DNA from: Rhizophlyctis rosea
Lineage: Eukaryota; Chytridiomycota; Chytridiomycetes; Rhizophlyctidales; Rhizophlyctidaceae
Direction of reading: 5' to 3'
Assembly: GCA_027596075.1 (NCBI GenBank)
Contig: JADGJC010000601.1
Span: 1 to 15,116 of the forward strand
DNA length: 15,116 bases
Below the pieces are notes generated by a model. The model was not told where the DNA came from. It saw only the letters and a list, made by a program, of their open reading frames with translations, and ran no database searches. A program made the translations under genes and the position numbers. Of this stretch, positions 8,226-15,116 are shown in pieces. How positions within the stretch are numbered: position 1 is the first letter of the stretch; each line of letters starts with the position of its first letter.

Positions 8226-9113
8226 TCCTCAACTTCTTCTCCCCAAGTATCGCCACTCGCATCACCACCCCTCATTTTCCCTCCCCCCATTCTGACCCAA
8301 CCATCTCCGCTACCTCTCCTCAAACAAGTTCTTCCGCACCAATTATTTTACGTCGTCAGAGTCTGTGGCTTCTAATTCCGGGTCTGTTCAATAGCTGTTG
8401 TTGGCGAGAGAGGACGAGAAGGTTAATTGCGTACGACGTTTCCCAACAAGAAAAAGCGAATACCAGCATAGAAAATGCAGACGGCAAAAAGAAAAACAAG
8501 TACAGACACAAAAAGCAAGCGAAACGGCAACAGGGAAACCATAAACATAAGGGTCAGAAACTTACTCGCTAGCAACTTCCCATCCTCATCAACCACCAAC
8601 CCCTCCTCGCTCTCCTTCTTTCCCCTCTCCTCTACCAAAACTCCTGCTCCTCTTTGTCCCTCCGCCACCACCACTGACTACCGCCCGTATACGGCGGAGA
8701 TCTCATTCCACTCCCGACCGCCACCCCTCCCATCCGGCGTCCTCATTAAACTTGTTAGGATGGGATTTTGCATGGTGCGGTGGGATGGGAAAATCGGAAT
8801 TTGGAGGATTGGGCGGGGATGGTGGGTGCGGTGAGTGCGATGGCTGTCGTTGCGTGGTGGAGAAGGAGGAGGAGGCTTTGTGCCAAGGGGTTTCATGGTT
8901 ATCGGTAGGGGGTTGAGGGGACGATCTCATCCCGTTCATTCGAAAAAACGTTTGGCTGTCGCGGCCGGAGGTTTCGGGGTTTCGTTTGATGATGACAAGG
9001 GGAGAACGTCGTCTTGTGCTGTTGGGAATTCTCTGTTCGTGGCAATTGATAGGCTTCAGTGACTATCGGAAATACACGACCTCTCGAGGGAGAACAGTCG
9101 CGGAACCACTTAC
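8226..9113. other. Stretch with fragments of possible coding sequence
   Basis: On the minus strand 8423-8674 reads VVDEDGKLLA, then a GTAAGT donor-like site, then about 45 very hydrophobic residues (LLPFRLLFVSVLVFLFAVCI). These could be an exon end followed by intron sequence that happens to read as membrane segments, or a small membrane protein. Farther up (8690-8940) there is a Pro/His-rich frame ending in EWNEISAVYGR. A weak resemblance of SHPNKFNEDAG...EWNEISAV to a cyclin-box helix is not enough to call. No complete gene is supported. Confidence 0.25.
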
Positions 9114-9819
9114 AGAGTTCGGCACAGCAGACTTGATGCCCTCCCCCCCTCCTTCCCCACTTTCTTTTTCTCTTTGTCCTGCCGTTCAGCCATTTCTTTC
9201 ATCTTTTCCGCCCTCTTCCTCTTCGCCTGCTCCTCCTCCAACCGTTTCTGTAGAAAGCGCCTCACTCCAGACCCTCTTCTCCTCCTCCTTCCTCCTCAAC
9301 TCCTCCGCCCGCCTCGCTTCCTCTTCTTTGTTACGTTGCATAGCGAGCCGTGCGCGCTCGGCCTGCGCTTCTCGCTGGTGGGCGCAGCTTTCTCGGTCTT
9401 GCTGTTCCTGGATTGTTTTGCATTCATATCAAGACAAATGAGTTGGCGGTTCATTGGGAGGTAAATGATGGAAGTGGAGCAGTGTACGGACCTTTCGGGC
9501 TGCCTATGCCGCGGCCTGTAAAGCCTTGATCTCCACCTTCGGCTTCCCTGCCACCGCTCCAGAAGCAGGTGCGGGTTTCTCTTTGGCAAAGGTGATGAAA
9601 GTAGACTTGCATTGAGAGGTTCGCTAATGACCAGGTTGTGGATGCCTGGTTCAATGAACGTAGAGGATAGCCAATGTAAGTCAATAAAATCATCATGGAT
9701 GAAGCTCACTTGAAAAAACGTCGGTGTGAAAAGCGGAGAGCGGAACAACACATACCAGAGCGCCAAATAACCCTCCACCCCAAAACGACCGTGTTCCTGC
9801 TTCCTGAAGAAGAGCAAAC
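9114..9819 (-). pseudogene. Coiled-coil protein gene, disrupted
   Basis: Exon 9114-9407 (acceptor CAATCCAG|GAAC, donor ACTCT|GTAAGT) codes a long charged coiled coil: EQQDRES, REAQAERARLAMQRNKEEEA, RRAEELRRKEEEKR, then after one extra base LQKRLEEEQAKRKRAEKMKE and MAERQDKEKKK. The preceding exon (donor GAAAG|GTCCGT at 9491) reads FAKEKPAPASGAVAGKPKVE and IKALQAAA, an in-frame TAG at 9504-9506, then AARK, and before it HNLVISEPLNAS in a shifted frame. A 64-nt exon at 9756-9819 reads LLFFRKQEHGRFGVEGYLAL between good splice sites. A membrane-proximal start plus a long basic coiled-coil end recalls the CCDC47/DUF1682 group of ER proteins, but I cannot confirm that. The frameshift and stop break the frame. 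Confidence 0.4.
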
Positions 9820-10459
9820 CTGCCACAAATGCAACCGTGAGTTCCCTTACGTCCTTCCAATCCACACACGAATCAAAAATACAGACCCTACCTCATCAAT
9901 CTTCACTTTCCCCTCACCACCACCCACTATACAATCCCCACATCCCAAAACCACCACCTACATCTCTCCAAACAATAATTCGATCTCCACCAGCCGTTCC
10001 GCCTTTACCGAACCCGCCGAGGGCGACCGGAGCGTATGATCGAAAAACATTTAAGTCGAGTTGGTGGAGTCGTTTTCTCGTTGCCGCCGCGGGTGAGGGT
10101 GCCGAAGAAGTTCATGATGGGGTTCTTCTTCTTCTGGAATTGAGATGGGGAGGCGGGTGGGGAGATGGGTTCCCGCGACGATGGGTTGGGGTTTTGGGAC
10201 CGAGTCGGTGGGCGTGGGTCGAGAAAATACGTCTGTTGATGAATGCAAATATTAGTCCTATCACCATGGATGAAATAGAATCTGAAGAAGGGATGGCTGG
10301 CAAAAAATCCATTCCCCAACACTGTTTTAGAGCATTTCTGACATGGTGTCGATTCCCTCCCTCCCGCATTATACCGCTCCCCAAATATTAAACCTGTCAC
10401 TCCTCCCATTCCACCAACCCCTCACTCCACTCTCAAAACCCCACCACCCAAAAACTCAC
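9820..10459. other. Stretch without a supported gene
   Basis: The minus strand holds an open frame of 134 codons (10005-10409), rich in Pro, Ser and Asn, with MNFFGTLTRGGNEKTTPP near its end and, in another frame, SVKAERLVEIELLFGE (about 9970-10020). These may be exons of the coiled-coil gene or of the cyclin-like gene above, but no splice arrangement links them convincingly. The plus-strand ORFs here have the low-complexity composition of the CA-rich strand. Confidence 0.25.
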
Positions 10460-10605
10460 CGGAATCCAAAACTCAAAAATCTCAGCACCACACGTCCTCC
10501 TCGCCAAAAAATTCTAGTACAACTCCACAACGCCAAAAAACCTAATGCCGGAGCGTACGATTTCGTTGACGAATTGCGTGAAGGGGATGACGGCGGATTC
10601 TCCGA
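10460..10605 (-). pseudogene. Possible cyclin-like exon with in-frame stop
   Basis: A 146-nt segment is bounded by an acceptor (TTCTCCTGCAG at 10606) and a donor (ATTCCG|GTGAGTTT at 10459). It reads ESAVIPFTQFVNEIVRSGIR, then FFGVVELY, an in-frame TAG (10514-10516), and NFLARR. The pattern of PFT.FV.EI..S followed by a hydrophobic helix ending in R resembles the first cyclin-box helices of Pho80/Pcl-type fungal cyclins, which bind a Pho85-like kinase. The match is short and from memory of the family pattern, and no second cyclin helix could be placed, so the call is tentative. A 63-nt intron is likely upstream at 10606-10668. Confidence 0.25.
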
Positions 10606-10668
10606 CTGCAGGAGAATTCACATTTTAGTGAGAATGGAAAGACATGGAGCCGATTGTAAGGATTTTAC

Positions 10669-11117
10669 CAATCTCCAAAGAAAGAACCTGGCGGGAAGCA
10701 TGCTCTTCCTTCTTCGGTGGTTGATGAGCTTTGCGGAGAGGGAAGGATTAGGATTGTTTTGTAATAGTTCATATGAAGTGTACTCTTCCCATCCAAATCC
10801 TCTTTCGTTTCATGCTTCCAAATCCCTCGAAAACTTCTCAATTTTGAAACTCTTGGTCTCCACCGTTTATGCTCAGCATTTCAACCCCTTTCACAGGCCT
10901 CTCTATCAAGAACGATGACCTCCGACCCCTGCCCATACACGCAGATTATCAAACCTGAGACCATTACGCCTCCACCCTTATGCCCAGATAACAATGCACA
11001 TTTCAATCAAGAAATATTACTCACCAAGACCTTCCTAGAAACATCGGCACCGGACGCCACGGAAGCGACAGCACTCAACAAGGTGCCTTCTACTGTCTTC
11101 AAGCCCTTTTGTCTAAC
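10669..11117. other. Stretch without a supported gene
   Basis: The long plus-strand ORF 10343-10918 (191 codons) covers the lower part. It runs antisense to the better supported cyclin-like exon, begins in low-complexity Pro/His sequence and shows no motif, so I do not call it. Nothing else stands out until the direct repeat at 11118. Confidence 0.3.
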
Positions 11118-11273
11118 GGGCGGAACGGTCTGGAGTAAGTTTTGAGGTTGGCGGGGTGGCGGATGAGGAGGATGAGGAAGTGTGGTGCCGGTCTTCGTCC
11201 TGGTCATGACGCCATTTAGTATGGATTATCCATTCCGCCACTAGCTTTCGATTGCCCTCGTTTCGCCCGCACC
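11118..11273. repeat. Direct repeat R1, copy a
   Basis: Starts with GGGCGGAACGGTCTGGAG and ends with TTTCGCCCGCACC. It matches copy b at 11743-11890 along its length, with small gaps. On the minus strand one frame reads TRTKTGTTLPHPPHPPP here and TRTKAGTTLPPPHPPP in copy b. In the ungapped part five codons differ, and four of those changes are at third positions without altering the residue. That suggests this frame was under protein-level selection. The same strand gives PQNLLQTVPPVRQ here. Confidence 0.65.
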
Positions 11274-11325
11274 ATCAAAGTCCCCACGGCTCATCTCCCA
11301 ACTGCAACTGGATCACAAGACGTAC

Positions 11326-11640
11326 CTGCTTGGGCGTGCACTGGAGGCAAGTTCGCATGAACCTTCTTGGGCCTTGGCATCACGTTTTGGCTTGGTGCCA
11401 TCCCGACGAACTTTCCCATCGACGTAGCCGGCGCGCACTTCTTCCATGTTGTGGTGGGCTTCCAGAACTTTCTCCATCTGGGTGTTAGGGAATGAGGAGA
11501 GTGGAAAGGTCCTGCCGTTTAGCGCCCGCGGCTGCGTTTGACCTGGCCCAGTATGGTCTGTTGGACATGACTGAGGCAGTTTGTGGTGTTTGGTGGAAGC
11601 CGGTGAGAGTGTGTGAGCGGACGAGTGACGTGTAACTTGC
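11326..11640 (-). other. Unidentified open exon-like frame, 105 codons
   Basis: The minus strand is open from an acceptor-like ACCTAG at about 11641 down to a good donor, AAGCAG|GTACGT, at 11325. The second half reads MEKVLEAHHNMEEVRAGYVD and KVRRDGTKPKRDAKAQEG, with the first ATG at 11475-11477. A CAG lies directly before that ATG, so it could be either a start codon or an internal exon boundary. Composition is protein-like and basic, but I recognise no domain, and an open frame of this length can occur by chance. It lies between the two copies of repeat R1, which may flank it as parts of the same or duplicated genes. Confidence 0.25.
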
Positions 11641-11742
11641 TAGGTATTGAAACGACGCTCTGAGCCCAGGAGAGGGCGAGCGGAGAATGTCGTTAAAGAG
11701 GTTTTAGGTCGGGTTTGTGGAGTCGGAATTTGGGGGATGAGC

Positions 11743-11890
11743 GGGCGGAACGGTCTGGAGTTGGTTTTGGGGTTTACGACGGGGGACGCGGGAGGCGGAT
11801 GAGGAGGAGGAAGTGTAGTACCGGCCTTCGTCCTTGTCGTAATGACGTTTAGTACCGATTATCTGTCGAGCCTATTGTTTCGCCCGCACC
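11743..11890. repeat. Direct repeat R1, copy b
   Basis: Second copy of the repeat at 11118-11273, starting with the identical 18-mer GGGCGGAACGGTCTGGAG, 625 bp away. The frame for PQNQLQTVPPAHPP is visible on the minus strand next to the repeat, matching PQNLLQTVPP in copy a. Confidence 0.65.
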
Positions 11891-11985
11891 CTCTCCGTCC
11901 TCGCCGCGCTCAATGGAAGATCCACGTTACTCCTAACAAGTAGGGAAGAGGAAAGAGTCAACATCCCGTGATATTGTCCCATATA

Positions 11986-12081
11986 TCCTCCACTCCCCAT
12001 CCGCATCCTCACCTCTCCACAATCACCTATCATCCTCTGCGACATCACCCTCTCGTTCCCTCATCCCGTCAGAGTTTCCAG
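11986..12081. repeat. Direct repeat R2, copy a
   Basis: A block of about 95 bp with the cores CATCCGCATCCTCACCTCTC and CTCGTTCCCTCATCCCGTC, matched by a second copy at 12448-12544 with a 462-bp offset. The offset differs from that of R1, so the two pairs are not one tandem duplication. Confidence 0.65.
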
Positions 12082-12447
12082 CCCCACCCAGCTATCCCGT
12101 GAGACTTCTACACTAGGTTGACCACTTTCGATTGCTGAGAGAGGTGGGACAAAGGAGGTCGTCGTCGGTCCAGCCGTCGAGCCCAGATCCTTCCGATGCC
12201 TTGCCCCCCTGACGGAACCCAAGCTACGTCACTGTTCAGTGCACCATCTGCCTCTGACAAACAGCGGGGATGAAATCGCATAGTGGCGAGGAATGTATCG
12301 CACAACGGTGTATATGAAGGCGATAAAAAACCAGTCCAGGGTCGTTGGTTTGCGACACGGACTTGTTCGTCCAAAGCCGACAATGAAAGACGACAGGTCA
12401 TTCATGGGTTGATCCTTCCCGTGTCATGACAACACTTTTGTGTATAT
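12082..12447. other. Stretch between the two R2 copies
   Basis: A minus-strand ORF of 97 codons (12108-12401) lies here. It has no recognisable motif and no conserved copy. I see nothing else. Confidence 0.3.
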
Positions 12448-12544
12448 TCCTCCATTTCCATCCGCATCCTCACCTCTCCACAATCACCCTACATTCCTCT
12501 TCGACATCACCGCCTCGTTCCCTCATCCCGTCACCCTCTCCAGT
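12448..12544. repeat. Direct repeat R2, copy b
   Basis: Second copy of the block at 11986-12081. Plus-strand ORFs starting at 12426 and 12440 run through it but are low-complexity and not conserved as frames between the copies. Confidence 0.65.
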
Positions 12545-13739
12545 GCCAATACGGCGAGACAGTCTCACTCACTCCATCCACCCAACTTGCGTCACAACAA
12601 GATGCTTTTGCACCGCCCTCCTCGTACCGTTTACCGCTTCGTGCCATGATTAGTTGTTCCTTTTCAAGGCGGGTACGCCGTCGACGCTACGGTTCGAGAA
12701 AGCTAGGGCTGTCACTCGATACTGATGTAATGATGAGTGAGTAAGAATCCTTCCTCAGAATGACGTCGAACGCTACGACGTCCCCACCATTGATATTGAC
12801 ATACTCGTAAAAAAATCACCCCTCCATGCAACCCAAGCACTACATAGACAATATCGCCGTCCGCAACGGCACATCAATCCATTTTGCGGATGTAGGGGTT
12901 ATCTGCAGAGAAAGGGTTACCGGTCAGCATCATGAAAAGCCGTCTTCTCACCACAAACTACACGATGGCGTCCCGCATACCTGGCTACACCATACTATTC
13001 CTCCAACTGAGAGTATACCCATTGAATCATTCTACTATTGCGATGACGGTGGCTTCTATCAATCATGCAAAAGCAAAGATATGAGCATGGGATAGACGTT
13101 CCCCTCTCTCGAATGATGGAACTCCGTCCCGCTCCTCACCTTCCGTCTGAACCGAGAAAGAAGAATACTATCAAACTCCATTGTATAAAGAATACAAGAC
13201 TATGCTTCGCGTATTGCTTTGCGTGCTGTGAGACTATGTGTGTGTGGTATCCAGTTGTCTGTAGGTGGGGGCAAGCGAATTCCGCGCAGGTTGACGGGAG
13301 TCGAGTTAGTCAGGTCTTCACGTCTTGCCAAGTGGGCATTGTCCGTCGAGTAGGCAGCGTAGGTGCTGCAGCGAACGAGTACTATCCGCTACCACCACCA
13401 TTCGCAGACTTTCAGGTCCCAACAGACGGCTGGTTTGACTCCACCAACCAAGCTGTCACCTCCATTCCCACGCAAAACCTGCCGGCCTCCCTTCCCACTC
13501 GGTCTGCCAGCTTCCCTCACTGACAGTGCCATACGGATACCAGGACATCAATCAGCAAGGCACACTGACCTTGTCAAGACTATGACCAACACCAGTGGAT
13601 GCGTCTTACTGCCACAACGCCATATGGAGATGAGAGTCTGAGGTTTCAACACCATTTCGCGCCAAAAAGAAGGCGTTCCCACCGTGTCACTGCCGTCACA
13701 CACACGATTTTGTCTCCCCACCACAAAGTTTCATTGCAT
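12545..13739. other. Long stretch without a supported gene
   Basis: The largest ORF is on the plus strand at 13065-13523 (152 codons, ATG start), with a Cys-rich middle (CFAYCFACCETMCVW) and a Pro-rich end (YYPLPPPFADFQVPTDGWF). Another plus-strand ORF at 12826-13095 contains DNIAVRNGTSIHFADVGVIC. Neither has a recognisable domain, a conserved copy or a clear splice pattern. They could be real small genes, but I cannot support that. A TTTCGCGCC sequence near 13653 resembles an E2F/MBF-type cell-cycle element but is a single short match. Confidence 0.3.
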
Positions 13740-13830
13740 TTTCACATGATGCACGTGATATATTCAATTGTATTATAGTATTTTACATGTAAAAGAAACG
13801 AGTATAATATATTGGTATACAACAAAACCA
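13740..13830. promoter_or_regulatory. AT-rich patch with 14-nt palindrome and E-box
   Basis: This is the most AT-rich stretch of the upper half of the window. It contains TTTTACATGTAAAA at 13781-13794, which is a perfect palindrome, and CACGTG at 13752-13757, the core bound by bHLH factors. TATA-like sequences (ATAATATATTGGTATAC) follow at about 13803-13820. It looks like an intergenic regulatory or 3'-end region; which gene it would serve is unknown. Confidence 0.3.
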
Positions 13831-13872
13831 CAACCATAGCACAAGCACTTCAGACAATCAGGACACTTTGAT

Positions 13873-13939
13873 AGCTCTGTCAGGGGCTCGAACCCTGCCG
13901 CAATACTTCACAAGCAAGCGTCCACCAAAAGGCCAGAGC
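13873..13939 (-). tRNA. tRNA-like element, possibly degenerate tRNA-His (GUG)
   Basis: On the minus strand GCTCTGG at the 5' end pairs with ACAGAGC at the 3' end in six of seven positions. The T arm is perfect (CAGGG, loop TTCGAGC, CCCTG) and contains the B box GGTTCGAGCCC. TGGCCTTTTGGTGGACGC resembles the A box. The anticodon loop reads TTGTGAA, giving GTG (His). The element is only 67 nt, the anticodon stem pairs poorly and the D arm is short, so it is either a decayed tRNA gene, a tRNA-derived repeat, or a tRNA with lost bases. Ten T residues lie immediately upstream (13940-13949), which is unusual. No oligo-T terminator follows closely. Confidence 0.45.
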
Positions 13940-14025
13940 AAAAAAAAAACTTGATGAAACGGACGACGCCGTTTCGAGGATCACTGTCCCCGTCACCTTT
14001 ACCAAAAGGAAGGTGGTGGTCGTTC

Positions 14026-14225
14026 GTGTGCACGGGCTTACACACGACTTTCCACCCAGCAAGAGACTGAAAAGTGCACGGGCTTACACTTCCCAATCCC
14101 CTACCAGCTACCTCCAGAGCCAGGATGGTGATGAAACACTGTGTGCACGGGCTTACACACAATGCTCCACCCGACAGAAACTGGAAGTGCGCGGGCTCAC
14201 ACTCCCAGTTCCCACCAGCTACCAC
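14026..14225. repeat. Tandem repeat, ~115-bp unit with four copies of a 16-mer
   Basis: GTGCACGGGCTTACAC occurs at 14028-14043, 14074-14089 and 14143-14158, and as GTGCGCGGGCTCACAC at 14187-14202. The spacing alternates 46, 69 and 44 bp, so the structure is a unit of about 113-115 bp present twice (14026-14140 and 14141-14225, the second incomplete). Each unit carries two 16-mers and a shared ACCAGCTACC block. First and third copies are extended by TGTG...CACA, making a short dyad. A minus-strand frame translates the 16-mer as (V)SPCT or (K)PVHT, but the frame is not constant, so a coding origin is doubtful. Spacers of about 30, 53 and 28 bp do not fit a CRISPR array. Confidence 0.75.
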
Positions 14226-15116
14226 CCCTTCTGGTTCGCTCCTCCAGTATCAGCGACGAAGACTCACCTATGGTCCCACACCCCACATGCAGAGAGCGTG
14301 TCGCTTGAACAGCTACCCCCGCCAGCTCCAAAGCGTTTCAGCAATAGTGACTCTACCGTCCTTTCAGCAGGTTGCCAATTCTCCCCTTTCGCGTGCCCCG
14401 CTCATTTAAGTGCGTGATCACGTAGCGACAGTGAAGCATCGACGGTTAGCGACAGTCCGGTCGATTCACAGGAGTGACACTCAGTGTTGCTGGCGTACAC
14501 AGATCGGGTTAAAGGCCTATTGCGACGTATGTGAAGAAGATCGTGCATGGGGAAGACTGTGCGAGGACGAAAAAAATTCAAAGGTCCAGGAGGGGGGTTT
14601 CCTTTTATACCCCCGAAAATCCCGCGCCACTTGTGGCTTCCAGTGGCTGGCAACGTGGCGTGGAGGTGCACTGGTGATTACACCCTCGTGTGATTGCCTG
14701 ATTGGGACAAAGTGATACAAGCGAACACCACGTTGTGCACGTGCCTGTCCCAATTTGGATGTATGACGATTGGGTTGTATCACAACTCGACCTCGGACAG
14801 GTCTGACAGTGATTGCACCCTCCGAATCGTTCAAACTGCCTTCCCGAATCAGGATGTATTGCTGGGATTGTGCTTGCGGGGCTTGAAAGTTGAGCCGATG
14901 AGTCATGACTGGCGGACTTGGGGAATTCATTTCACCTAATTTGGTCATATGCACATCTGCCCAACCCGTCCGTTCTCCTCACATACCTAGATACCTAGTC
15001 TATCTGACTTATCTGCATGCAAACTATGCGTCTTCAAACTGACCTCCTGTGCTTCCAGAGTGATACAAAGGTCAAGCCTCGGAAATCCAGGTGGTTCGGA
15101 CCTCAATGACGCGTGT
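14226..15116. other. Tail of the window without a supported gene
   Basis: ORFs of 81-145 codons overlap on both strands (for example 14517-14954 minus and 14013-14417 plus) with no motif. Small structures are a repeated TAGCGACAGT (about 14422 and 14446), a 9-nt inverted pair GTGATACAA/TTGTATCAC (14712-14720 and 14775-14783), and the TATA-like hairpin listed separately. Confidence 0.35.
14592..14614 (-). promoter_or_regulatory. TATA-box-like element in a G/C-run hairpin
   Basis: The minus strand reads GGGGGTATAAAAGGAAACC followed by more C. A strong TATAAAAG match (14602-14609) sits in the loop of a possible hairpin with G5 and C5-6 arms. If used, transcription would run towards lower coordinates into the 115-bp tandem repeat and the tRNA-like element. 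No convincing ORF follows, so the function is open. Confidence 0.3.

Noticed and set aside
8423..8674. Small membrane protein ORF on the minus strand
   Set aside because: The hydrophobic half begins at a GTAAGT donor-like site and is T-rich, as expected of an intron read in frame. No start, family or copy supports it.
22..9819. Alternative genetic code with TGA read as Trp
   Set aside because: The TGA in QRRRW sits exactly at a Trp position, but other in-frame stops are TAG and TAA, and the other TGA codons fall where no Trp is expected or disappear after correcting a one-base shift.
10343..10918. Longest ATG ORF, plus strand, 191 codons
   Set aside because: It starts in low-complexity Pro/His sequence and lies antisense to a better supported splice-bounded minus-strand exon. 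It has no recognisable motif.
14026..14205. CRISPR-like array
   Set aside because: Four 16-mers are too short, and the spacers (about 30, 53 and 28 bp) are unequal and partly repeated themselves. The structure is a tandem duplication of a 115-bp unit, and the context is eukaryotic.

Overview
The window looks like low-density nuclear DNA from a fungus, most likely an early-diverging (chytrid-type) one. Every recognisable gene is on the minus strand and runs from high to low coordinates. Genes are split by short introns of about 52-84 nt with GTRAGT-like donors, CTAAC/CTAAT-like branch sites and CAG/TAG acceptors. The recognisable families (family-2 chitin synthase, plant-like leucine-rich-repeat membrane protein, T1-type BTB protein) suit such a fungus. 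There are no bacterial operons, ribosome binding sites or long uninterrupted ORFs. The organism call is inference; no rRNA or other marker is present.

Layout from low to high coordinates: a broken unidentified gene with an AT-hook-like basic stretch (22-948); a ~300-bp tandem duplication (1531-2100); decayed BTB copy 1 (2385-3125); an unidentified ORF (3733-4080); a disrupted LRR gene with a transmembrane segment (4267-5520); a disrupted chitin synthase (5590-6960); a second, better preserved BTB copy (7208-8225); a coiled-coil gene (9114-9819); a possible cyclin-like exon (10460-10605); two pairs of diverged direct repeats around an unidentified ORF (11118-12544); an AT-rich patch, a tRNA-like element and a 115-bp tandem repeat (13740-14225); and a tail with only a TATA-like hairpin.

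The main message is that every gene I can identify is broken, yet the protein sequence between the breaks is still easy to read. Most frame changes are single extra bases, which may mean residual long-read insertion errors. However, in-frame stops made by substitution, including one that removes the chitin synthase QRRRW motif, and the loss of short motifs argue for real pseudogenes in at least part of the window. The two BTB copies lie in the same orientation about 4.8 kb apart and flank the LRR and chitin synthase genes, suggesting a segmental duplication. I found no convincing new defence, CRISPR or mobile system. The most unusual local structures are a 13-nt perfect inverted repeat overlapping an LRR intron and the four-fold 16-mer in the 14.0-14.2 kb tandem repeat.
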